Shown piece after piece: positions 1 to 6,016 of a stretch of DNA of 6,016 nt (its first letter is position 1; each line of letters begins with the position of its first letter). The stretch covers positions 1 to 6,016 of the forward strand of contig JADHWZ010000129.1 in NCBI GenBank assembly GCA_016783225.1, read 5' to 3'. Source of the DNA: Dehalococcoidia bacterium (GTDB lineage: Bacteria > Chloroflexota > Dehalococcoidia > GIF9 > UBA5620). Under the pieces are notes generated by a model that ran no database searches, was not told the origin of the DNA, and saw only the letters and a list, made by a program, of their open reading frames with translations. The position numbers and the translations under genes were made by a program.

Positions 1-2
1 TA

Positions 3-278
3 TTCAATGACCAGGCGTGGGGGATGATTAAACATGGCCAGGAACTAGTCTATGGGCCTGAGCGAGTGGTGAGTTCAGAGCTGGGCGTTGTCCATTATGA
101 GAAGGTGGTTGAAGGCCTGGGTGGTTATGGTGAGCTGGTAGCAACGGATGACGAAATCGTACCAGCTATAAGGAGGGCGATGGATTCTGGTAAGCCTGCG
201 TGCGTCAATGTTCTAACAGACCCAACGGTCACCAGCCCGGCAACTCTGTTGTTGGTTGGCGGCCTGACCACGGAGTAG
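3..278 (+). CDS. Thiamine-diphosphate-dependent enzyme, C-terminal fragment (acetolactate synthase/decarboxylase superfamily)
   Basis: This is the 3' end of a gene that enters from the left edge. The frame is open from base 3, giving 91 codons before a TAG stop. The first visible residues read FNDQAWGMIKHGQ, which resembles the segment just after the GDG...N thiamine-diphosphate/Mg-binding motif in the C-terminal PP domain of acetolactate-synthase-like enzymes (N-N-x-x-W/L-G-M). The rest fits the end of that domain: a D/E-rich helix (DDEIVPAIRRAMDSGKPACV) followed by a strand ending in VLTDP, the usual last strand before the C-terminus. Family members cleave or join C-C bonds next to a carbonyl, for example acetolactate synthase, benzoylformate decarboxylase or 2-hydroxyacyl-CoA lyase. 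The substrate cannot be read from this fragment. An in-frame ATG at base 24 is internal and is not the start. The stop lies 3 nt before the dehydrogenase start, so the two are probably co-translated. Confidence 0.85.
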   Translation, partial: FNDQAWGMIKHGQELVYGPERVVSSELGVVHYEKVVEGLGGYGELVATDDEIVPAIRRAMDSGKPACVNVLTDPTVTSPATLLLVGGLTTE

Positions 279-280
279 GA
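272..280 (+). promoter_or_regulatory. Ribosome binding site of the dehydrogenase, inside the upstream gene's end
   Basis: GGAG at 272-275 lies 6 nt before the ATG at 282, and the stop codon TAG of the upstream gene falls between them. The site sits inside the end of the preceding gene, which favours translational coupling of the two and supports 282 as the start. Confidence 0.6.
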
Positions 281-281
281 T

Positions 282-1499
282 ATGAAAGCCCTGCAGTTCT
301 CTGTGTCAGTTCCGCAGTTCGCTGCCTTGAAGGCATTGGGGAGCATAGCCAAGCGGCTTTACTATGATGGCCCCCTTGCGACAATGCGGCTTGTTGACAT
401 TCCGGAGCCGACATTGCCTTCCTCCGACTGGGTGAAGGTCAGGACATTCCTGTGCGGGCTGTGCGGAAGCGATGTTAACCTTGTTCTTCTGAGGGAGTCG
501 CCAACATCATCCCCCTTTACCTCGTTTCCCTGCACCCTGGGCCATGAGCTGTGCGGTGAGGTCGTAGAAGTTGGCAGCAACGTTAATGGGGTCAAAACGG
601 GAGATGTGGTTACTATTGCTCCGCATCTGAGCTGTGCCACGAGAGGCATTGAGCCTGAGTGCAGAGGCTGTCAGATGGGTAGGCCGGGCAATTGTGAGAA
701 CTTCGCCGAGGGTAACCTGTCGCCAGGCATGTTCATTGGGATATGCCACGATACCGGCGGAGGCTTTGCACCGTACCTGGTGGCACATGAGAGCCAGGTT
801 TTCAAATTGCCTCGCGGAGTGTCTCCCGGGGAAGGTGCCATGATAGAGCCGCTTGCAGTAGCCCTGCAGGCGGTGCTTGACAACATGCCTCAAAAAGACG
901 AGCAAGTTCTTGTTATCGGGGGTGGTGTCATAGGCAACCTTATTGTCCAGTCGATGCGTGCGCTTGGGCTAGACTGTTCTATTACGGTGGCAGAGCCCTC
1001 AGCATTCCACGCCGAGCTGATATCCAAGGCAGGTGCCGACCACCTGATTAGAGACGGTGACATCTTGAATCAGGCGAAGTACATCACGGGGGCTCGGGCA
1101 TACAAACCTCTGATTGGGAAAGAGATCCTCATGGGTGGGTTCTCTAAGGTCTTTGATGTTGTAGGCAGTACCGAGACACTTAACACCAGTATGAGGGTAC
1201 TGACGATGGGTGGGGTATTGAGCGTGGTGGGGATTGGCACGGATGCCATGACCGACCTCACGCCCCTCTGGCTCAAGCTCCAGACCATAAAGGGCGTCTT
1301 TACCTACGGGTATATTGAGGTGCGGAAGAAAAGAAAACACATTTTTGACATAGCTATTGACTTGGTGAAGAAAAAAAAGGTTCACCTCGAATCCATGGTA
1401 ACCCACACGTTCTCAATTGAAGACTACAAAGAGATGATTGAAATCAACTTGGACAAAGGGAAGCACAAGGCATTGAAGACAGTGGTCTCATTCAGTTAG
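282..1499 (+). CDS. Zinc-dependent medium-chain alcohol dehydrogenase family protein
   Basis: This 405-aa protein is a medium-chain dehydrogenase/reductase, probably a cytosolic NAD(P)-dependent alcohol, polyol or ketone oxidoreductase. The GroES-like catalytic domain shows the zinc ligands: C61 in CGSD, H88-E89 in the GHE motif, and E189 in the typical EPLAVALQAV segment. A structural zinc lobe has four cysteines, C118, C127, C130 and C138, but the first spacing is eight residues instead of the usual two. The Rossmann domain begins with VLVIGGGVIGN (GGGVIG at 213-218). The acidic residue E238 at the end of the second strand suggests NAD rather than NADP. The protein is about 50 aa longer than the usual 340-360 aa. 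Part of the excess is an insertion near residues 8-28, between the canonical MKAL start and the YYDGP...LVDIPEP segment. The start follows the thiamine-diphosphate enzyme by 3 nt with a GGAG upstream, so the two probably share a pathway. The exact substrate is unknown. Confidence 0.93.
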   Translation: MKALQFSVSVPQFAALKALGSIAKRLYYDGPLATMRLVDIPEPTLPSSDWVKVRTFLCGLCGSDVNLVLLRESPTSSPFTSFPCTLGHELCGEVVEVGSNVNGVKTGDVVTIAPHLSCATRGIEPECRGCQMGRPGNCENFAEGNLSPGMFIGICHDTGGGFAPYLVAHESQVFKLPRGVSPGEGAMIEPLAVALQAVLDNMPQKDEQVLVIGGGVIGNLIVQSMRALGLDCSITVAEPSAFHAELISKAGADHLIRDGDILNQAKYITGARAYKPLIGKEILMGGFSKVFDVVGSTETLNTSMRVLTMGGVLSVVGIGTDAMTDLTPLWLKLQTIKGVFTYGYIEVRKKRKHIFDIAIDLVKKKKVHLESMVTHTFSIEDYKEMIEINLDKGKHKALKTVVSFS

Positions 1500-1546
1500 C
1501 GGGCACGGTGTATGGAGTGGAGAGATGAAGGAGAGATCGGGGCGAA

Positions 1547-1987
1547 ATGATTGCAGTTCGTAGGGCAACGCGAGAAGATGAAGGTCAGGTGATCGCGCTC
1601 CTCAATCAGTTTCCGCCATCTGACCAGGTAATTGGCGACTCTCCCGCTGTCGGCGTCACCTTTCGGCAAGTGGTTGAGAGCCCGGAATTAGGATCCATCC
1701 TAGTTGCTGAGGATGGAGGTGATATCATAGGCGTCATTACTTTGTCCTACCCTACAGCGATCCGCTGTGGTGGGTTGTACACTTGTGTCGAAGAATTTAT
1801 CGTTGGGGAGCAGGCGCGGGGGCGAGGGGTAGGAGGCAGACTTCTTCAAGCAGCGATTGATGAGGCTCGCGAGAGGGGTTGCTACGAGATTCAGGTGAAC
1901 AATCCCAGTGATTTGGGTTATCCAGTGTATCTCCGTCATGGATTGACAACTATTGGTAGACACCTAAGGATGCAGCTAGCACGCTAA
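1547..1987 (+). CDS. GNAT family N-acetyltransferase
   Basis: This complete 146-aa protein has the length of a single-domain GNAT acetyltransferase, which transfers an acetyl group from acetyl-CoA to an amine. The N-terminus (IAVRRATREDEGQVIALL) is the usual first strand and helix. Central strands carry SILVAEDGGDIIGVITL (motif D region). Motif A is clear: EEFIVGEQARGRGVGGRLLQ, with the pyrophosphate-binding R91-x-x-G94-x-G96. Motif B ends in GYPVYLRHGL, where Y128 occupies the position of the tyrosine that often acts as general acid. The start is the ATG at 1547; an AAGGAG lies at 1528-1533, 13 nt away, which is long, with a weaker GGGG nearer. It lies 47 nt after the dehydrogenase on the same strand and may be the last gene of that transcript. 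Its substrate (small molecule, peptide or protein N-terminus) cannot be inferred. Confidence 0.92.
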   Translation: MIAVRRATREDEGQVIALLNQFPPSDQVIGDSPAVGVTFRQVVESPELGSILVAEDGGDIIGVITLSYPTAIRCGGLYTCVEEFIVGEQARGRGVGGRLLQAAIDEARERGCYEIQVNNPSDLGYPVYLRHGLTTIGRHLRMQLAR

Positions 1988-2083
1988 AGCATCTGGGATA
2001 ATAGAGAACAACTACACCGGAGTTCTGCGTCTTACACGGGGAAGCGTCTGCTTAGGAACCTACTGTAATCCATGGATGCACTT

Positions 2084-2186
2084 GGAGGTGATCATGGATG
2101 TAGTGGCGAAGGGGCTTACCGTCATTTCTTGGCAGACATCTTGCGGACGCTGTTTGACTTGCATTTGGGGCAGGCCCTCTCCTTGA
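2084..2186 (+). other. Near-perfect Shine-Dalgarno with a 30-codon open frame, antisense to the hdrA 3' end
   Basis: GGAGGTGATC at 2084-2093 is a ten-base match to the complement of the bacterial 16S rRNA 3' end, and an ATG follows at 2094, 5 nt after GGAGG. The frame runs 30 codons to a TGA at 2184-2186 and begins MDVVAKGLTVISW. From base 2122 it is antisense to the end of the HdrA-MvhD gene, so its cysteines (CGRCLTC) may only be a by-product of that gene's codons. It could be a real leader or small peptide, the remnant start of a gene lost at this junction, or chance. I do not claim a function. Confidence 0.2.
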
Positions 2187-4716
2187 TTCCCTGCTTGTGC
2201 TCTGCCGGCACGGGATATTCATAGCCGCAATGAAGGCACTTCAACGAGTCTCCCCCTGGTTTGGATGCCTCCGCTGGCTCGGCGTCTACCTTCTGTTCAG
2301 CCTTGGGGGCCTTGGGTGACTCTGCGGTACTAAGCACCTCTTTGGTACGCTCGATTTCTTTCGGGGTGACCTTGCCTCGCATGTCTTCCAGGCTGCGCAT
2401 AATATGAGCGAACCTGGGGCCCTCAGCAGCGCTGATCCATTCTAGTTGGAGCCGTTCTGGCCTGATGCCCAATTTATCCATTCGATTCCACATTCTGTCG
2501 GCGCGTCTCATCGTCCAGTGGTTGGCGCTGATATAGTGGCAATCTCCTATATGACATCCTGAGAGCAACACCACCGGAGCACCCAGGCTGAAGGCGTGCC
2601 ACATGAAGCTCTCGTCCACTCGGGCGCTGCACATTAGTCGGATGAAGCGGTTGTTGGGAGGATATTGGGACCGTGATACGCCCGCGAGGTCACTGGCGGC
2701 ATAACTGCACCAGTTGCACAGAAAGGTTATTATTTTCTGCTCAGGCTCTTGCTGAAGGGCGGCGCTTATCTGGGCCAGTATCTGTTGATCCTCGAAATGC
2801 CGAATGGTCATGGCTCCAAAGCGGCACTCTGCGGCACAGGCACCACAACCAGCACAGGCGGCTTCAATTACATGTGCCCCGGTCTTGGCCTTAACATCCA
2901 CTTCGATGGCCCCATACGGGCATACCCGGGCACACACACCACAGGAATTGCATTGCTCGAGGTCGACCACCGCTTTGACGGCGTCGCCCCGCACGGTGCC
3001 TGAACTCAACAGGATTGAACTCCTGGCTACGGCCGCGCCAGCCTGAGTGACGCTGTCCTTGATGTCTTTGGGGGCTTCGACGGAGCCGGCGAAGAATATG
3101 CCGGGTGTGGGCGCGTCTACCGGCCTGAGTTTGGGATGTGCTTCCATCACAAAGCCGTCTGCGGTCTGAGAGATATTTACTATGCTGGTGAGATGTTTCA
3201 ATTCGTCGCTGGGCTGCAGTCCCACGGATAACACCACCATATCCAGCTCGTGTTCTTCTACTCTGGACGTGGTGGTATTCTCTACCCGCAGCTTGAGATT
3301 CTTGGTGTCGGAGTCTTCGGTTACTTCACCCGGCAGGCCGCGAATATAGTGCACGCCGGCCTCTTTGGAACGACGGTACAGGTCCTCAAATCCTTTGCCG
3401 AAGGCGCGGATATCCATGTAGAAAACGTAGATTTCAGTGTCTGGATAGTGCTCATTTATGAGGAGGCTGTCCTTGATTGTATTCATACAACATACATTGG
3501 AGCAGTAGGGATTGCCGCGGTTATCAGTCCGCGAGCCTACGCACTGAATGAAGCCGATACGTTTCGGAATCTGGAGGTCAGACGGCCGCAGCAGTCTGCC
3601 GTCAGTTGGACCACCACCGCATATCAGTCTTTCGAACTCAATGGTGGTGATGACATTGTCAAAACGCGTGTAGCCATATTCGTCCAGAGCAGTGGGATCG
3701 TAGATATCCATGCCCGTGGCCACGATGACCACACCCACGTCAATCTCAACTAGCTCATCCTGCATATTTAGGTCGATGCAGTCCTTTTCGCAAACATCGA
3801 TGCATTTGCCACAGGTTATGGGGTTGTTCCCCAAACACTGTTCCATGTCGATAACGTAGGCAGATGGCACTGCCTGAGGAAACGGGATGTAGGCAGCTTT
3901 ACGTGAAGAGAAGCCTTGCTCGAACTCGTCAGGTACGACCACAGGACATACTTCAGCACACTTGTCACAGCAGTTGCACTCCGTCTCGTCAACATAGCGG
4001 GCCTTTTTGCGCACTCGTACTTTGAAGTTGCCGACATATCCGGATATTCCCTCTACCTCGCTGTAGGTGATGAGCTTTATGCGAGGATGTCGTCCCACGT
4101 CCATCATCTTAGGGCCGAGCACACATATCGAGCAGTCCATGGTCGGAAACGTCTTGTCCAGCCGGGCCATAATCCCCCCGATGGACGGCTGCTTCTCAAC
4201 CAGGTAGACCTGGTGGCCAGCATCGGCCAGGTCCAGGGCCGCCTGTATGCCAGCTACTCCTCCCCCTATCACCAGTGCGGCGTCGGTGATTGGTATGGTT
4301 GTCTCCTCCTGCGGTTGAAGTAGTGTTGCCTTGGCCACGGCTATCTTGACGATATCTGTGGCCTTCTTTGTGGCTGCCTCTCTATCATGCAAGTGTACCC
4401 AGCTACACTGCTCGCGGATATTGGCCATCTCCAGGAGGTAGGGATTAAGCCCGGCTTCGGCGACGCAGTTGCGGAAAGTTGGCTCATGCATCCTGGGACT
4501 GCAGGAGGCTACCACCACACGGTTGAGATGATACTCGCCAATGTATCTCTTTATCTCCTCTTGGCCAGGGTCGGCGCAGGTATATTTGTTTCCCACCGCC
4601 ACCACGACGCCCGGAAGCTCCTCGGCCGCTTTCCTCACCTCCTCGCAGTCAACCGAACCTGCTATGTTAAGCCCGCAGTCGCAGACAAAGACACCTATCC
4701 TTAGTTCCTCTTGCAT
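2122..4716 (-). CDS. hdrA: HdrA-MvhD fusion: CoB-CoM heterodisulfide reductase-like iron-sulfur flavoprotein with C-terminal zinc ribbon
   Basis: This 864-aa protein (numbered from the ATG at 4716) is the flavin-bifurcating hub of an Hdr complex, presumably cytosolic. Order of domains: an HdrA N-terminal domain with C12, C14, C47 and C72; a thioredoxin-reductase-like FAD domain with GGGVAG at 151-156, E174 and the HdrA signature MDCSICVLGPKM; an inserted ferredoxin (C247/C250/C253/C257 and C294/C302/C305/C309); the HdrA-specific cluster motif C392, C405, C409, C410; and a second 2x[4Fe-4S] ferredoxin (C589-C599 and C621-C631). Residues 663-785 form an MvhD/FlpD domain (C667, C670, C696, C721, C726; FLCNWC and SGCHIGDCHY). 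An A/P/E/K-rich linker leads to a CX2C...CX2C zinc ribbon (C827, C830, C849, C852). Typical HdrA is about 650 aa, so the last 200 residues are fused parts. A TTG at 4719, directly after the upstream stop, is an alternative start. The physiological acceptor is unknown, since bacteria do not use CoM-S-S-CoB. Confidence 0.95.
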   Translation of the reverse strand: MQEELRIGVFVCDCGLNIAGSVDCEEVRKAAEELPGVVVAVGNKYTCADPGQEEIKRYIGEYHLNRVVVASCSPRMHEPTFRNCVAEAGLNPYLLEMANIREQCSWVHLHDREAATKKATDIVKIAVAKATLLQPQEETTIPITDAALVIGGGVAGIQAALDLADAGHQVYLVEKQPSIGGIMARLDKTFPTMDCSICVLGPKMMDVGRHPRIKLITYSEVEGISGYVGNFKVRVRKKARYVDETECNCCDKCAEVCPVVVPDEFEQGFSSRKAAYIPFPQAVPSAYVIDMEQCLGNNPITCGKCIDVCEKDCIDLNMQDELVEIDVGVVIVATGMDIYDPTALDEYGYTRFDNVITTIEFERLICGGGPTDGRLLRPSDLQIPKRIGFIQCVGSRTDNRGNPYCSNVCCMNTIKDSLLINEHYPDTEIYVFYMDIRAFGKGFEDLYRRSKEAGVHYIRGLPGEVTEDSDTKNLKLRVENTTTSRVEEHELDMVVLSVGLQPSDELKHLTSIVNISQTADGFVMEAHPKLRPVDAPTPGIFFAGSVEAPKDIKDSVTQAGAAVARSSILLSSGTVRGDAVKAVVDLEQCNSCGVCARVCPYGAIEVDVKAKTGAHVIEAACAGCGACAAECRFGAMTIRHFEDQQILAQISAALQQEPEQKIITFLCNWCSYAASDLAGVSRSQYPPNNRFIRLMCSARVDESFMWHAFSLGAPVVLLSGCHIGDCHYISANHWTMRRADRMWNRMDKLGIRPERLQLEWISAAEGPRFAHIMRSLEDMRGKVTPKEIERTKEVLSTAESPKAPKAEQKVDAEPAEASKPGGDSLKCLHCGYEYPVPAEHKQGIKERACPKCKSNSVRKMSAKK

Positions 4717-4719
4717 CAA

Positions 4720-5874
4720 CTAGCTTGCCTCCTCTGACGACAACGATTGAGCTGCGAGGTCGAATATGTCTTGAATCTCAATCTGGCAGACGTCATTGTT
4801 TTCTGCGTTCTTCTGGGCACACTTGAGATGTATCTGGCATTTGGGGCAGGCGGTAACCAGGATATCAGCTCCGGTAGCTGCCGCCTGCGCCAGGCGCTCT
4901 TTCTGGATTTGTCTGTTGACGGAGCCACAGTGTACCCAGGGGCTGGCGCCACAACACAGCGCCTTCTCTCGGCTGTCAGCCATTTCAATCATTTCCAGGC
5001 CATCGATCGAGTGCAGTATGGAACGCGGCTGGTCAAATATCCTCGAATATCTTCCCAGTGTACACGGGTCATGATAGGTCACCTTTTGCTGGTGGTCACC
5101 TAGAACCAATTGCCCACTCTCAACAAGCTGGGCTAATACCTCGGTAGCATGCGCAACGTTGATATTCCAGTTCTCAAGGAAGTTGGGATAGTCCACCTTG
5201 AGGGTGTAGTAGCATTCCGGGCAGTTGGTGATGATCTTCTTTATGCCTCGCTTGCCAAACTCGCTCATGTTGGCCTGGGCCAGAGCCAGGAATCCCTCCG
5301 CGTCTCCTTGTAGAAGCAGGTCGCGCCCGCAGCAACGTTCATTGGGTAAGATGGTAAATGGTATCTGAGCACGGTTCAGCAATCTGAGGGCTCCCTTTGG
5401 CCCTTCAACCGTCTTCACGCCCAGGTCGTTGAATAGGACGTCGAAATAGGGCGCGCAGCCGACAAAGAAAGCTGTATCGCTCTGCTTCTGCACCTTGATG
5501 TCTTTTGGAAGCCAGTCCAGCCGGTTCTGTCTGATCTGCTTGTGGGCCATCATATGCATAATTGCCTGAGGGGTTCCGCCATGACTGCATTGTACTTCAG
5601 TCCCCTCCGCCAATGCCGCATATCTCAGATACCTGATGAAGTCAGTGAATCCCACATTGTAGTTGCAGCGCTCCATGCACATATTGCAAGTGATGCAAGA
5701 CCAGATTCTCTCGTCCACGGGGCCGCGGCCATTTTGACTCAGAGTGTTCTGTACTATAAGGCGAGGATTGAACTCCGGGTCGTATCGAGCTACAGGACAG
5801 ACCACAGTGCATTTGCCGCAATCCAGACAGAGGCGGATCCTGGTATTTTCGGTAACGTTTTGGAAGTCGAACAC
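4720..5874 (-). CDS. HdrC-HdrB fusion (HdrD-like heterodisulfide reductase subunit)
   Basis: This 384-aa protein joins an HdrC-type ferredoxin to an HdrB-type catalytic part. Residues 16-26 (C16, C19, C22, C26-P) and 60-70 (C60, C63, C66, C70) bind two [4Fe-4S] clusters that take electrons from HdrA. Two CCG domains follow: C140, C181-C182-G, C218-x2-C221, and C271, C307-C308-G, C343-x2-C346. Both are complete, so both non-cubane [4Fe-4S] sites of HdrB-type active centres are predicted. The C-before-B order equals that of HdrD of Methanosarcina, but no membrane cytochrome (HdrE) is seen and the partner gene is hdrA. In methanogens HdrB reduces CoM-S-S-CoB; here the substrate may be another disulfide or a redox protein. 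The start is a GTG at 5874, immediately after an in-frame TAA, so no longer form is possible; an AGG is 5 nt upstream and a GAGGG about 10 nt upstream. Glycolate-oxidase or lactate-utilisation iron-sulfur subunits share parts of this architecture but would sit beside different genes. Confidence 0.92.
   Translation of the reverse strand: MFDFQNVTENTRIRLCLDCGKCTVVCPVARYDPEFNPRLIVQNTLSQNGRGPVDERIWSCITCNMCMERCNYNVGFTDFIRYLRYAALAEGTEVQCSHGGTPQAIMHMMAHKQIRQNRLDWLPKDIKVQKQSDTAFFVGCAPYFDVLFNDLGVKTVEGPKGALRLLNRAQIPFTILPNERCCGRDLLLQGDAEGFLALAQANMSEFGKRGIKKIITNCPECYYTLKVDYPNFLENWNINVAHATEVLAQLVESGQLVLGDHQQKVTYHDPCTLGRYSRIFDQPRSILHSIDGLEMIEMADSREKALCCGASPWVHCGSVNRQIQKERLAQAAATGADILVTACPKCQIHLKCAQKNAENNDVCQIEIQDIFDLAAQSLSSEEAS
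4728..4735 (-). promoter_or_regulatory. Ribosome binding site of the HdrA-MvhD gene, inside the end of the HdrCB gene
   Basis: On the minus strand this reads AGAGGAGG. The distance from GGAGG is 8 nt to the TTG at 4719 and 11 nt to the ATG at 4716. The stop of the preceding gene (TAG) abuts the TTG directly (TAG-TTG-ATG), so the reading frames are adjacent and translation is probably coupled. The spacing favours the TTG while codon preference favours the ATG; the products differ by one residue. Confidence 0.6.
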
Positions 5875-5909
5875 TTACCTACATCCCTCAATAACAAGTC
5901 AAGAAGTGA

Positions 5910-6016
5910 CTAGACTTTAGCATGCTGGGCGGGCCTGGAACGTATGAGCTTGGAACGCTTGGACGGTGGTATTCGGTCGATCTCTTCCATTAGCTTGTTT
6001 ACCTCGCCAACAAATC
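5910..6016 (-). CDS. C-terminal fragment of an unidentified upstream gene
   Basis: Reading the minus strand from the right edge, a frame is open for 34 codons to a TAG at 5912-5910, starting FVGEVNKLMEEIDRIPPSK. The composition, a charged amphipathic helix followed by a basic proline-containing tail, looks like a genuine protein end, and the other two minus-strand frames hit stops after roughly 5 and 31 codons. I do not recognise the family. The stop lies 35 nt before the GTG of the HdrC-HdrB gene, so this would be the preceding gene of the same operon. In comparable operons this position can hold a redox partner of Hdr, but nothing here proves that. The fragment is short, so a chance open frame remains possible. 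Confidence 0.5.
   Translation of the reverse strand, partial: FVGEVNKLMEEIDRIPPSKRSKLIRSRPAQHAKV

Noticed and set aside
24..278. ATG at 24 as the start of a small separate protein
   Set aside because: The frame is open to the left edge and the residues before this ATG continue the conserved thiamine-diphosphate enzyme motif, so the ATG is internal to a truncated larger gene.
507..905. 132-codon minus-strand open frame inside the dehydrogenase gene
   Set aside because: It is antisense to the zinc dehydrogenase, has no recognisable domain, and is explained by the codon composition of the real gene.
2005..2026. Possible hairpin AGAAC...GTTCT after the acetyltransferase gene
   Set aside because: The stem is only 5 bp with a 12-nt loop and no following T-run, so it is not a convincing intrinsic terminator.
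2072..2224. Plus-strand ATG-started 50-codon frame beginning at the palindrome at 2068-2077
   Set aside because: It has no good ribosome binding site of its own and is mostly antisense to the hdrA 3' end; the SD at 2084 serves a different frame.
3250..3753. 167-codon plus-strand open frame inside the HdrA gene
   Set aside because: It lies fully antisense to a confidently identified protein with conserved motifs, and its translation shows no recognisable family features. It is a shadow of the coding frame, as are the other plus-strand frames at 3916-4323, 4387-4704, 4747-5103 and 5542-5913.
5882..5884. Upstream ATG as an alternative start for the HdrC-HdrB gene
   Set aside because: It is out of frame with the gene, and an in-frame TAA directly precedes the GTG at 5874, so the GTG is the first usable start.

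Overview
The window looks like part of the genome of an anaerobic prokaryote. The main evidence is a two-gene heterodisulfide-reductase (Hdr) module packed with iron-sulfur motifs, of the kind used for flavin-based electron bifurcation in methanogens, sulfate reducers, acetogens and anaerobic Chloroflexota. Strong GGAGG-type ribosome binding sites, moderate GC and mixed GTG/TTG/ATG starts would fit a bacterium such as Dehalococcoidia or Desulfobacterota, but the taxon is an inference and cannot be fixed from this sequence alone.

Left block, plus strand (1-1987): the 3' end of a thiamine-diphosphate-dependent enzyme of the acetolactate-synthase/decarboxylase superfamily. It is followed after 3 nt by a complete zinc-dependent medium-chain dehydrogenase (282-1499), and after 47 nt by a GNAT acetyltransferase (1547-1987). 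The first two genes are tightly coupled and probably work on one pathway, for example a C-C bond lyase or ligase step followed by oxidoreduction of an alcohol, ketone or aldehyde. The acetyltransferase may be co-transcribed but shows no functional link.

Junction (1988-2121): a 134-nt convergent intergenic stretch with no recognisable intrinsic terminator. It does contain an almost perfect anti-16S Shine-Dalgarno sequence in front of a 30-codon open frame running into the antisense of the next gene.

Right block, minus strand (6016 to 2122): the C-terminal 34 codons of an unidentified upstream gene, then a 384-aa HdrC-HdrB fusion (HdrD-like layout), then an 864-aa HdrA-MvhD fusion with an extra C-terminal zinc ribbon. 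The spacing (35 nt, then almost nothing) indicates one operon. Together the two fused proteins hold all domains of an HdrABC-MvhD electron-bifurcating core: flavin and FeS relay in HdrA, two intact CCG cluster sites in HdrB, and the MvhD domain that normally docks a hydrogenase or formate dehydrogenase. No such catalytic partner is inside the window. It would have to be encoded upstream of the right edge or elsewhere.

No RNA genes, mobile elements, CRISPR arrays or large repeats were seen.
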